From JBAPRR01 sp049281195 (GTDB taxonomy: Bacteria > Actinomycetota > Acidimicrobiia > Acidimicrobiales > CAVXTF01): a DNA stretch of 10,253 nucleotides. Positions 1-6,050 of the stretch are shown here, piece by piece. The DNA is taken from the NCBI GenBank assembly GCA_049281195.1, contig JBAPRR010000245.1:1-10253 (forward strand), given 5' to 3'. Below the pieces are notes generated by a model, which worked only from the letters and a program-made list of their open reading frames with translations, did no database searches and was not told the DNA's origin. The number at the start of each line of letters is the position of its first letter. The first letter of the stretch is position 1. Both the position numbers and the translations under genes were made by a program.

Positions 1-2
1 TG

Positions 3-515
3 TACACCTTCATGATCGGCAGAGTGGACACAGGCGATATGGAGATCAGCACGCTGGCACCGCTGTGGATTCCGGTGTCCGACATCTTCGGAATGAAGCT
101 AGATAAACCGGTGAATGCGGGACCCCAGCATTACTTGCGGAATGCCGCGTTCTCGCATCTGGAGCGATGGGTGAGCGACGGCTCGAGGCCACCTTCTTCG
201 GTGCCACTCGAGACCGATCAAGAAGGGCTCGTCACCGACGAGCTCGGAATTGCAATGGGCGGGATCCGCACGCCACACGTCGACGTTCCGACGAGCGTGT
301 TGTCCGGAACGGGCAATCGCGGACAAGACGTGGCATTCCTGGCCGGAACAACGACACCATTGGATCGAAATCGTCTAATTGAAATGTACGCATCGAAAGA
401 TGAGTACATGCAACGCTTCGCATCAGCGACGGAAGACGCTGTCTCCAATGGTTACTTTCTCGTAGAGGACGCGAAGGAGATCGACTCAGTGGCCGCCTTC
501 AACAGTCCTCTATAA
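3..515 (+). CDS. Alpha/beta-hydrolase-domain protein, C-terminal part (5' truncated by window)
   Basis: The frame is open to the left edge, so the gene begins outside the window and only about 170 C-terminal residues are seen; the ATG at 12 is internal. The segment resembles the end of the large alpha/beta-hydrolase-domain family (Abhydrolase_10 type). It has a helix with H-Y-L-R-N-A-A and L-E-R-W-V, then a proline-rich P-P-S-S stretch, then the family-like G-G-I-R-T-P-H-V-D-V-P segment encoded at 258-290. A final Y-x-S-K-D-E-Y-M-Q-R-F helix is followed by a short F-L-V-E-D-A-K tail, where these proteins normally end. The substrate is unknown, and the nucleophile elbow must lie upstream, so catalytic competence cannot be judged. 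It ends at a TAA, 38 bases from the converging stop of the next gene. Family assignment is from remembered motif resemblance. Confidence 0.75.
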   Translation, partial: YTFMIGRVDTGDMEISTLAPLWIPVSDIFGMKLDKPVNAGPQHYLRNAAFSHLERWVSDGSRPPSSVPLETDQEGLVTDELGIAMGGIRTPHVDVPTSVLSGTGNRGQDVAFLAGTTTPLDRNRLIEMYASKDEYMQRFASATEDAVSNGYFLVEDAKEIDSVAAFNSPL

Positions 516-553
516 CCGACTCCTCGGTTCTGCTCCCCGGGTCGAAGGAGCCT

Positions 554-811
554 CTACATCGCGTAAGGGCCTGGTACCAAGAGTGTTTCCGCATCGGGCA
601 TCCTGCCTGTGGCAATGGCTTCGAGAGCGATTACAGCTCCGTGCAGACGGGCCACTGCATCGGCTGGAGCTGCGACCTGCTTGGACCGAACTGCTTGGAG
701 CAGATCACGAAGCGATCTTGCCGCCTCGGCCACGTCGGGTCGGTCGAGATACCGCGTCGTGGTCACCGCGCCGTCCTTCTGCCTGCTGCGCAAGACCTCA
801 CGTTTCCCCAT
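554..811 (-). CDS. Small helical hypothetical protein, 85 aa
   Basis: I do not recognise a named family. The ATG at 811 is chosen because a purine-rich AGGGGAAAG lies directly before it on the minus strand; longer readings would need a weak TTG at 952 that overlaps the divergent methyltransferase start. The protein has a basic N-terminus (G-K-R-E-V-L-R-S-R-Q-K), then T-T-T-R-Y-L-D-R-P-D-V. Two probable amphipathic helices follow, rich in Ala, Leu and Arg (A-E-A-A-R-S-L-R-D-L-L and A-D-A-V-A-R-L-H-G-A-V-I-A-L-E), and a short hydrophobic tail. No membrane segment, signal peptide or cysteine is seen. It converges on the hydrolase gene and diverges from the methyltransferase at 952. The helical periodicity and a plausible ribosome binding site favour a real gene, but with no family match it remains tentative. 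Confidence 0.5.
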   Translation of the reverse strand: MGKREVLRSRQKDGAVTTTRYLDRPDVAEAARSLRDLLQAVRSKQVAAPADAVARLHGAVIALEAIATGRMPDAETLLVPGPYAM

Positions 812-951
812 CTTTCCCCTGGGTGGTGATTCGTGTACGAGCCAACCACCGAAGTGTTCTGTTCCCCCGCGTTGCAACCGTACGCCTGCATGGTGATCCG
901 GGGCCAGCAATTCGTCGAACCGACGTAGAAACGGTGGTCGAATGTTCTGCA

Positions 952-1737
952 ATGGACGAGCTCGAAGTCATCAAGGGCCACTATCTCAGTGCGAGCGAGG
1001 GGCAACGTCTGGAAGACGGAGTGGGCCGTCTGGAGTTTCTCAGGACCCAGGAAATCCTTAGACGCCACCTCGGCCCGGCCCCTGCGCGGATCCTCGACAT
1101 AGGTGGAGCGACCGGTGTGCATGCGGAATGGCTCGCGCACGACGGTTATGAGGTTCACATAGTGGATCTCGTCGAGCACCACGTCGAACAGGCACGGGAC
1201 AAGCTTGCACGAAGCGGAGTCAGGGCGACTGTTGGCGATGCGCGCAACCTTGCCGTGAAAGACCGCGAGTATGACGCGGTCCTTCTTCTTGGTCCGCTCT
1301 ATCACCTGACGCTTCGTGACGACCGGCTGCTTGCGCTGGCCGAAGCGAGAAGGGTCGCCAAACCGGGAGGGCTTGTTTGCGTTGCGGCGATCAATCGTTT
1401 CGCGTCGCTGTTTGATGGTCTTGCACGCGGATTTCTGTTCGAACCCGGCTTCAAGGACATTGTCGAGCAGGACATCGCGACCGGACAGCACAGGAATCCC
1501 GGCGACCACCCGCACTGGTTCACCACCGCCTTCTTCCATCACCCTGCCGAACTGCGAGATGAGATTCACGGTGCCGGCCTGAAGCTGATCGATCTGGTCG
1601 GGCTGGAGGGTCTCGCCGGATGGCTGTCGGATCTGCCCTCGGATACGGAGGAGGTCCTTTACGCCGCCCGTGCGGTCGAGTCCGAGGAATCTCTGCTCGG
1701 CCTGAGTGCTCATATCCTGGCAGTGGCCCGGTCCTGA
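952..1737 (+). CDS. Class I SAM-dependent methyltransferase, 261 aa
   Basis: It should transfer a methyl group from S-adenosylmethionine to an unknown acceptor in the cytoplasm. From the ATG at 952, residues about 26-40 form the G-R-L-E-F-L-R-T-Q-E-I-L-R-R-H-L lead-in helix common in this family. Motif I, D-I-G-G-A-T-G, is at about 49-55. The acidic residue that would contact the ribose is D72 in I-V-D-L. G-D-A-R follows at about 95-98, then Y-D-A-V-L-L-L-G-P-L-Y-H-L-T at about 107-120 (motif II region), then A-K-P-G-G at about 136-140. The C-terminal half, with F-x-H-x-P-A-E-L and G-L-x-G-L-A-G-W-L, probably shapes the substrate pocket. The frame stays open back to 583, but that extension has no family character and overlaps the minus-strand gene, so the later ATG is preferred. 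The gene stands alone, divergent from the 85-residue hypothetical. A candidate terminator hairpin follows. Confidence 0.85.
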   Translation: MDELEVIKGHYLSASEGQRLEDGVGRLEFLRTQEILRRHLGPAPARILDIGGATGVHAEWLAHDGYEVHIVDLVEHHVEQARDKLARSGVRATVGDARNLAVKDREYDAVLLLGPLYHLTLRDDRLLALAEARRVAKPGGLVCVAAINRFASLFDGLARGFLFEPGFKDIVEQDIATGQHRNPGDHPHWFTTAFFHHPAELRDEIHGAGLKLIDLVGLEGLAGWLSDLPSDTEEVLYAARAVESEESLLGLSAHILAVARS

Positions 1738-1753
1738 GCTTGCGCGGAACCGA

Positions 1754-1770
1754 CCACCGTTGGTGGGTTT
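1754..1770 (+). terminator. Weak terminator-like hairpin after the methyltransferase
   Basis: A five-base-pair GC-rich stem (CCACC / GGTGG, loop GTT) lies 17 bases after the methyltransferase stop and is followed by GTTT. The position suits an intrinsic terminator, but the stem is short and the T-run is only three bases long. Confidence 0.25.
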
Positions 1771-1960
1771 CTCAACAACACGGGAACAACTGCCCAGGTG
1801 GGATCTTGACGCGTTCCCCCGCCGCGCCGAATCCTGAAGCCAGCGGCAGTTCACAGGCCCTTTTCAGGCCTGCTCGTCCCTTAACGCCCGCCCTCGATCT
1901 GCGGAGGCTGGAGGGCCTGTCAGCCACCGCCACCAGGGACCAATCAGAAAGAGGGCGGAT

Positions 1961-2227
1961 ATGGACAACTACTACAAGCGTCCCTCGCCTCAAGAACAGA
2001 GATACCGAGATGTGCTGGAGGCGATCAGCGCTCTCGGGCCGGAAGCGACCGATCTGGCCAATGAACTGGACGACGTGGTTTGGCAAGTCGTACGCCGTGC
2101 CGTGGACGTTGCGGTCGCCGACCACGATCGCCGGATGCTCACTTCGATAAGCCGATCCGGAAGAGTCGAACCGGTACCCCGGATTCCCGATGACGGTGTC
2201 GAAGAGGAAGAAACCGTCCGCCACTGA
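1961..2227 (+). CDS. Hypothetical protein, 88 aa
   Basis: This is a small soluble protein of no family I recognise. The ATG at 1961 is preceded by a purine-rich AAAGAGGGCGG, good support for translation. The N-terminus is polar (M-D-N-Y-Y-K-R-P-S-P-Q-E-Q-R-Y). Residues about 16-60 look like two helices: D-V-L-E-A-I-S-A-L-G-P-E-A-T-D-L-A-N-E-L and then D-D-V-V-W-Q-V-V-R-R-A-V-D-V-A-V-A-D-H-D-R-R. The C-terminus is loop-like and ends in an acidic cluster (D-D-G-V-E-E-E-E). There is no signal peptide or membrane segment. A long antisense frame covers the same bases (1772-2224, minus) but has no ribosome binding site and no protein-like composition. An 84-base gap separates it from the membrane protein gene downstream. 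Confidence 0.6.
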   Translation: MDNYYKRPSPQEQRYRDVLEAISALGPEATDLANELDDVVWQVVRRAVDVAVADHDRRMLTSISRSGRVEPVPRIPDDGVEEEETVRH

Positions 2228-2279
2228 TTACTTAGGGGCGCCTTAGCTCAATATGCGCCTCACCGCGTCAGCCAGAATG

Positions 2280-2293
2280 GGTGCCGTGGCACC
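2280..2293. promoter_or_regulatory. Inverted repeat upstream of the membrane protein gene
   Basis: GGTGCC-GT-GGCACC is a six-base-pair perfect dyad ending 18 bases before the ATG at 2312. It could be a small operator or an RNA hairpin near the start. No Shine-Dalgarno sequence is obvious between it and the ATG. Functional meaning is inferred from position only. Confidence 0.2.
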
Positions 2294-2311
2294 GGCCCGC
2301 CGTATCCGACG

Positions 2312-3319
2312 ATGACGTCAGAAGTTCTCCTGGCGCTCGCAGTGTTCGGTGCGTGCACCGTTGAATCGGTAGAGGCATTGACCCTCGTCCTCGCGGCGGG
2401 AACGACTCAAGGTTGGAGAAGTGCCTACGAAGGAGCTGCGAGCGCGCTGGTCGTTCTGGCAATCCTCGTAGGCGCTATCGGGTTCCCGCTCGTTCATTAC
2501 GTCCCCATCAACGTGATCCGAGTGATCATCGGGGCGCTGCTACTCGTCCTCGGTCTCGGATGGCTGCGCAAGGCGGTTCTCCGGGCGAGCGGCCATAAGG
2601 CTCTCCATGACGAGGACAAGATCTACGCGAATACGGTCGCAGAGCTGTCGACCGGGACGAAGTCATCGGGACGCAGCACCGTGGGATTCTCAGTCGCGTT
2701 CAAAGGCGTGCTTCTAGAAGGTATGGAGGTCGTCCTAATCGTCTTGAGCCTCGGTGCAACCTCTCACCATCTGGCTCTTGCCTCGGTAATGGCTGTAGCT
2801 GCGGCGGCCGTGGTGGTCATCGTCGGAGCATTGGTCGCCCGTCAACTTCGCGAGGTGCCCGAGAACGCCCTCAAATTCGGAGTTGGAGTCATGCTCACCA
2901 GCTTCGGCGTGTTCTGGGTCGGCGAGGGATCGGGGTTCCGCTGGCCGGGGGCGGACGCGGCGGTTCTTGTGCTCATCGCTGCATATCTTCTTCTCGCTGT
3001 GGCCCTTGTCAGGTGGCTCAGAGTGCGGGTCGCCGTGCCGGTTTCTTCCGGAGGCGGTGAGTCCGCAGCTGAAAATCCAGGGAGCAGGCTCGAAAGGGCG
3101 GTCCGGAGCTTCGCCCACTTCATCGTGGACCTTTTGATAGGGGACACACCGGAAGCCTTCATCGGAACTCTTTTGATCGTCGGCGTCGCGCTCTTACTGC
3201 GCCACGAGCGTTGGGTGGCGATGCCGGTCGTCCTCGTTTTGGCAGCGGTCGTTCTGGCTACCGGGGCATACCGCGGTAGTAGGGGTAGCTACATCGGTAA
3301 GGGATTGAAGTCCTCCTAA
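2312..3319 (+). CDS. Multipass membrane protein with duplicated E-x-x-E motif (COG4280-like), probable transporter
   Basis: This 335-residue inner-membrane protein has about seven to nine hydrophobic segments. It carries two similar halves. The first has V-E-S-V-E-A-L-T-L-V-L (E18 and E21) and then V-P-I-N-V-I-R-V-I-I-G-A-L-L-L-V-L-G-L-G-W-L. The second has L-L-E-G-M-E-V-V-L-I-V-L (E136 and E139) and then V-P-E-N-A-L-K-F-G-V-G-V-M-L-T-S-F-G-V-F-W-V. The paired E-x-x-E elements sit in membrane helices and recall the R-E-G-L-E motif of Ftr1 iron permeases and other duplicated cation transporters, but the arginine is absent. It looks like the uncharacterised COG4280 family. A charged loop (about 90-125) separates the halves. 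A last segment after about 265 (I-V-D-L-L-I-G-D-T-P-E-A-F-I-G) precedes two more hydrophobic stretches. Metal or cation transport is inference. The gene ends 46 bases before the SPFH gene. Confidence 0.75.
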   Translation: MTSEVLLALAVFGACTVESVEALTLVLAAGTTQGWRSAYEGAASALVVLAILVGAIGFPLVHYVPINVIRVIIGALLLVLGLGWLRKAVLRASGHKALHDEDKIYANTVAELSTGTKSSGRSTVGFSVAFKGVLLEGMEVVLIVLSLGATSHHLALASVMAVAAAAVVVIVGALVARQLREVPENALKFGVGVMLTSFGVFWVGEGSGFRWPGADAAVLVLIAAYLLLAVALVRWLRVRVAVPVSSGGGESAAENPGSRLERAVRSFAHFIVDLLIGDTPEAFIGTLLIVGVALLLRHERWVAMPVVLVLAAVVLATGAYRGSRGSYIGKGLKSS

Positions 3320-3323
3320 TAAT

Positions 3324-3343
3324 GTGATATCACTTTAATATCA
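3324..3343. promoter_or_regulatory. Candidate operator before the SPFH gene: two octamers 11 bases apart
   Basis: The 46-base gap between the membrane protein and SPFH genes is strikingly AT-rich for this genome. It holds a perfect 10-base palindrome, GTGATATCAC, at 3324-3333. The octamer TGATATCA (3325-3332) recurs as TAATATCA (3336-3343) exactly 11 bases on, so both would face the same side of the helix. CTAATAAT (3316-3323) and ATTATTTAG (3345-3353) form a looser outer dyad. TAATAT at 3336-3341 also fits a -10 hexamer, but no good -35 is visible. Ribbon-helix-helix repressors bind tandem short sites of this kind, and one is encoded in this operon. Confidence 0.45.
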
Positions 3344-3365
3344 GATTATTTAGAGAGGAGCTCAG

Positions 3366-4271
3366 ATGAGCACCGTCGAGGCAGTACCTGCGGGACAGCC
3401 GGTGGGGCACCAAGGGGCCAGGGTGAACATCAGTCAAGGGCCCGCAATCTCAGTCAGTGGATGGTTCGCCGTTCTCGTCCTTTGTGCCAGCATCGCGGCG
3501 ACCGTGATCGGGGCCATGCACAAGAGTGCGCTGCTGATCATCCCGATCGTGGTCTTCATCCTCATCGCCACTTCCCTCGTTATCGTCACGCCCGGCCAGA
3601 CATCGGTGGTACAGTTTTTCGGGAAGTACGTGGGCACCATCAACCGTTCCGGATTCTTCTGGGTTCTTCCATTGACGGTGCGACGTCGGGTGAGTATCCG
3701 GGTTCGTAACTTCGAGACGAATCACCTGAAGGTCAACGACGCCGATGGCAACCCCGTCGAGATCGCAGCGATTGTGGTCTGGCAGGTCGTCGACACTGCC
3801 AAATCGACGTATGCGGTCGACAGCTACATCAATTTCGTGACCGTCCAGGCGGAGTCCGCACTTCGACATGTCGCCACGACCCACCCTTACGACGACACAA
3901 CTGAGCAAGGGACTTCTCTGAGAGGCTCAACGGACATTGTGGCGGGGGAACTTGCACGCGAGGTTGCCGCACGGGTAGCGATCGCCGGCGTCGAGATCAT
4001 CGAGGTCCGGATATCCCACCTTGCTTACGCCCAGGAGATCGCTCAAGCGATGTTGCGCAGACAGCAAGCGAACGCTGTGGTCGCCGCGAGGTCGCGGATC
4101 GTGGAGGGGGCGGTCGGGATGGTGGAGCTCGCACTCAACCGGTTGAGCGAAGGGGGAGTGGTCGAGCTCGACGAGGAGCGCAAGGCGAGCATGGTCAGCA
4201 ATCTGATGGTGGTGTTGTGCGGTGACCAGCCGGCGTCTCCGGTCGTCAACGCCGGCTCCCTTTACACGTGA
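3366..4271 (+). CDS. SPFH/band-7 domain membrane protein, 301 aa
   Basis: SPFH proteins oligomerise on membranes and act as scaffolds or as modulators of membrane proteases and microdomains. After a polar N-terminus of about 30 residues there are two hydrophobic segments, about 32-50 (W-F-A-V-L-V-L-C-A-S-I-A-A-T-V-I) and 55-74 (A-L-L-I-I-P-I-V-V-F-I-L-I). Next comes the typical V-T-P-G-Q-T-S-V-V-Q-F-F-G-K-Y-V-G-T entry into the SPFH domain. The domain includes S-I-R-V-R-N-F-E-T-N-H-L-K-V-N-D-A-D-G-N-P-V-E-I and the V-V-W-Q-V-V-D-T-A-K strand. Helical Q-A-E-S-A-L-R-H-V and A-R-E-V-A-A-R-V-A-I-A-G-V-E-I-I-E-V-R-I follow, then an alanine-rich Y-A-Q-E-I-A-Q-A-M-L-R-R-Q-Q-A coiled region. AGAGGAG lies five bases before the ATG. 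The stop overlaps the GTG of the next gene, giving translational coupling. The C-terminus is short, with no flotillin-length coiled coil. Confidence 0.92.
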   Translation: MSTVEAVPAGQPVGHQGARVNISQGPAISVSGWFAVLVLCASIAATVIGAMHKSALLIIPIVVFILIATSLVIVTPGQTSVVQFFGKYVGTINRSGFFWVLPLTVRRRVSIRVRNFETNHLKVNDADGNPVEIAAIVVWQVVDTAKSTYAVDSYINFVTVQAESALRHVATTHPYDDTTEQGTSLRGSTDIVAGELAREVAARVAIAGVEIIEVRISHLAYAQEIAQAMLRRQQANAVVAARSRIVEGAVGMVELALNRLSEGGVVELDEERKASMVSNLMVVLCGDQPASPVVNAGSLYT

Positions 4272-4468
4272 GTGAGAGAAAACAGCTCCTGCTCCGAATC
4301 GATCCGACGGTTCATGATGCGCTCATGCGTTGGGCCAATGACGATTTTCGAAGTCTGAACGCCCAGATCGAGATGTTGCTCCGCAAGGCGCTGAACGACG
4401 CAGGTCGGATGCCGAAGGAGGCGGCCCCGCTCCCGAAGCGGGGACGTCCGCCCGCCGGTACGGGGTAG
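4268..4468 (+). CDS. Arc-type ribbon-helix-helix protein with AT-hook-like tail, 66 aa
   Basis: This is a small probable DNA-binding protein. The start is the GTG at 4268, which shares GTGA with the SPFH stop, a four-base overlap typical of coupled translation. Residues about 5-11 (K-Q-L-L-L-R-I) fit the beta strand that enters the major groove. About 12-24 (D-P-T-V-H-D-A-L-M-R-W-A-N) fits helix 1, and about 28-43 (R-S-L-N-A-Q-I-E-M-L-L-R-K-A-L-N) fits helix 2 of the Arc/MetJ fold. The tail ends K-R-G-R-P-P, containing the R-G-R-P core of a minor-groove AT-hook. Genes of this kind are often labelled Arc or HicB-like antitoxins, but no toxin is adjacent; the partner here is the SPFH protein. 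Autoregulation through the AT-rich repeats at 3324-3343 is an inference. Fold assignment is strong; target and role are unknown. Confidence 0.85.
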   Translation: MSERKQLLLRIDPTVHDALMRWANDDFRSLNAQIEMLLRKALNDAGRMPKEAAPLPKRGRPPAGTG

Positions 4469-4494
4469 TTGTTCTCCGACCGAGGTTCCCACCG

Positions 4495-5130
4495 TCACCA
4501 CGTGGCACGGCTTGCCACGAACCAATAGCCCTCGAACAGGATCTCGCCCCGGATCTCCCGTGAGAGCTGATCAGCCGTAAGGTACCGCTTGTAGACGTGA
4601 TAGCGAGATCCGTCGTTCAAGACCCGCTCCTGCCACTGTTCGGGCTCCACGCCCGGACGAAGAGCGGCGTCGACGACCACCAGCTCAGTACCAACCCGTC
4701 GCGCCTCGTCGAGGAACGTGTGACGTTCGGTTGAAGAGAGATGCCCGTAGAAGCTTCCAGTGAAAACGCGGAAGAACGAATCTGACCTTATTCCGAGGTC
4801 GAGAGCGTCTCCGATAAGCACCGCACCGCCTCGAATGCGCGTTCTCGCAATTTGGACCATCGATCGACTCTGGTCGAGTCCGACGACCGGGCCCTTCAAG
4901 TGTTGAGACAGAAACCCGGTTCCGCACGCGACATCGATAGTCAGGGCGGGCGCAAGGTTGCTGAGAGTGGTGGTCAGCCGGGATATCTCGTCTTGCCAAC
5001 CGGGTCGATCTCTGGAAACGAACAAACCGGCTCCTGTGTACCAGTCGTCGTACTCGGACGCCCTGTTCTCGTAATATGCGCCGGTCGCGGGATCGGCTGC
5101 GAATCTCGGGCTCTTCTGGTGCTCTTCCAC
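4495..5130 (-). CDS. Class I SAM-dependent methyltransferase, 211 aa
   Basis: A compact methyltransferase of unknown substrate. Translation probably begins at the GTG at 5130; no clear Shine-Dalgarno precedes it. Residues about 18-32 (G-A-Y-Y-E-N-R-A-S-E-Y-D-D-W-Y) are the helix that usually opens this group. Motif I is T-I-D-V-A-C-G-T-G-F-L-S at about 64-75, followed by V-V-G-L-D-Q-S (D86, the ribose-binding acidic residue) and G-D-A-L-D-L at about 107-112. T-G-S-F-Y-G-H-L stands at the post-II position, followed by E-A-R-R-V-G-T-E-L-V-V-V-D. The usual K-P-G-G loop is replaced by a shorter R-V-G turn, typical of the smaller members. The C-terminal V-Y-K-R-Y-L-T-A-D-Q-L element and the final strand complete the fold. 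It is divergent from the APH-fold kinase at 5175 and converges on the ribbon-helix-helix gene. Confidence 0.85.
   Translation of the reverse strand: MEEHQKSPRFAADPATGAYYENRASEYDDWYTGAGLFVSRDRPGWQDEISRLTTTLSNLAPALTIDVACGTGFLSQHLKGPVVGLDQSRSMVQIARTRIRGGAVLIGDALDLGIRSDSFFRVFTGSFYGHLSSTERHTFLDEARRVGTELVVVDAALRPGVEPEQWQERVLNDGSRYHVYKRYLTADQLSREIRGEILFEGYWFVASRATW
4501..4519. terminator. Hairpin at the convergent boundary of the RHH and methyltransferase genes
   Basis: A perfect seven-base-pair stem (CGTGGCA / TGCCACG, loop CGGCT) lies 32 bases after the ribbon-helix-helix stop and overlaps the last codons of the minus-strand methyltransferase. It could terminate the plus-strand operon, but there is no T-run and it may simply be coding sequence. 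Confidence 0.25.
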
Positions 5131-5137
5131 GACAAGG

Positions 5138-5160
5138 CTAATTAGTCGATTTGCTCGACT
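5138..5160. promoter_or_regulatory. Divergent control region with overlapping dyads
   Basis: The 44 bases between the divergent GTG starts at 5130 and 5175 contain a perfect palindrome CTAATTAG (5138-5145) and a six-base-pair inverted repeat AGTCGA-N5-TCGACT (5144-5160). CATGAT at 5163-5168 is a possible -10 for the plus strand, and TAGCCT on the minus strand could serve the methyltransferase. Neither start has a Shine-Dalgarno sequence, so leaderless transcripts are plausible. The dyads would suit a repressor covering both promoters. Confidence 0.3.
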
Positions 5161-5174
5161 GTCATGATTGAGTC

Positions 5175-6050
5175 GTGTCGGACGCCGCCGAGCTCACGGC
5201 TGAGCAGGCCGTTTCTCTGCTGACAGACGCGTCCGGTGACCAGTACGCACTCGTTGGGCGGTTAAGCGGCGGGGAGACCGGCGCGCACGAGGTCATCGGT
5301 CCCGCCGGCCGCCGATTCGTCGTGAAATGGGACTCGAAACCGCGATCCCAAATCGTCCGCGGAGAGGCGGTGGTGCTGTCGGAGCGACTTCGGGCCGAAG
5401 CGGGGTGGCCGGTACCGCTGCAGACGGTGGTCGACATCCAAGGGGTTCGCTTGGTCCTCCAAGAGTTCATGCCCGGCAGGCCCGTCACCGAGTTGAGCCA
5501 CCTGCTCGTCGATGAACTACTTGAGCTTCATGACCGCCGACTCGGGCTGGCGCGGGCGGAGGATCCGGTCCACTGGCCGTTCGCCCTCATAGAGACTTTG
5601 ACGACTGGGGGCGAGAGCTACTGCCTTCACTCGTCGCTGCGCGACTATGACGTTCGAAGCCGGTCGCTTGTAGCAAGGATCGAGGCATTCGGACATTCGA
5701 TCGAAGCATCCGATCTCGATGGGAATGACATCGTCCACTGGGATCTACATCCCGGGAACATGTTGATGGACGGGGGAGCGCTGTCAGCGATCGTCGACAC
5801 CGATTTTGCTGTTGTCGGTGACGCCCGATTCGATCTGGTCATGCTGGCGGTCACGAGTCTGACGGTGCCGTGTGACGAAGAGGTGCGATCTTCATTGTTC
5901 GCTGCGGCGTTTGATCACCTCGACGAGATCCGAACGCAGGCGTATTTGGCCCATCTCTTCCTGAGGTTCCTCGATTGGCCGATTCGAAAAGGTCGTCCGG
6001 ATGAGATCGAATTTTGGCTCGGCCAATCGGACGAGATGCTCCGCATTTGA
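5175..6050 (+). CDS. APH-fold phosphotransferase (aminoglycoside/choline kinase-like), 291 aa
   Basis: This ATP-dependent small-molecule kinase belongs to the APH/protein-kinase-like fold; the substrate is unknown. The GTG at 5175 is forced as start because a TGA precedes it in frame at 5169. K51 in F-V-V-K-W is the probable ATP lysine and E64 in R-G-E-A-V-V-L is the matching helix-C acid. Hinge-like L-V-L-Q-E-F-M-P-G appears at about 93-101. The catalytic loop is V-H-W-D-L-H-P-G-N (H188, D190, N195), with Trp where Gly is more usual. The metal-binding segment is I-V-D-T-D-F (D208, D210), followed by G-D-A-R-F-D-L. All core residues are present, so it should be active. Members of this family phosphorylate antibiotics, choline, homoserine, sugars or nucleosides; nothing here points to resistance. 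It is divergent from a methyltransferase gene and leads into a 514-base gene-free stretch. Confidence 0.88.
   Translation: MSDAAELTAEQAVSLLTDASGDQYALVGRLSGGETGAHEVIGPAGRRFVVKWDSKPRSQIVRGEAVVLSERLRAEAGWPVPLQTVVDIQGVRLVLQEFMPGRPVTELSHLLVDELLELHDRRLGLARAEDPVHWPFALIETLTTGGESYCLHSSLRDYDVRSRSLVARIEAFGHSIEASDLDGNDIVHWDLHPGNMLMDGGALSAIVDTDFAVVGDARFDLVMLAVTSLTVPCDEEVRSSLFAAAFDHLDEIRTQAYLAHLFLRFLDWPIRKGRPDEIEFWLGQSDEMLRI

Noticed and set aside
516..553. Possible bidirectional terminator between converging genes
   Set aside because: CTCCT (520-524) and AGGAG (546-550) pair over only five bases with a 21-base loop and no T-run.
583..951. In-frame upstream extension of the first methyltransferase
   Set aside because: Its Arg/Pro/Ser/His-rich translation has no family character, it lies antisense to the 85-residue gene, and the protein's normal lead-in helix begins just after the ATG at 952.
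1772..2224. 150-codon minus-strand frame
   Set aside because: It is antisense to the 88-residue gene, which has a good ribosome binding site; this frame has none and no protein-like pattern.
3450..3908. 152-codon minus-strand frame
   Set aside because: It is the antisense shadow of the SPFH gene; rich in Asp and Arg and without a family match.
4425..4443. Seven-base-pair hairpin CCCCGCT / AGCGGGG
   Set aside because: It lies inside the ribbon-helix-helix coding sequence, in the linker before the AT-hook-like tail, and is more likely a result of GC-rich codons than a terminator.
4268..4468. Reading the small ribbon-helix-helix gene as the antitoxin of a toxin-antitoxin pair
   Set aside because: The co-translated partner is an SPFH membrane protein, not a nuclease or other toxin, and the next gene is a convergent methyltransferase.
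5175..6050. Calling the APH-fold kinase an aminoglycoside resistance gene
   Set aside because: The core motifs are shared by kinases of many small molecules and nothing in the sequence or neighbours indicates antibiotic substrates.
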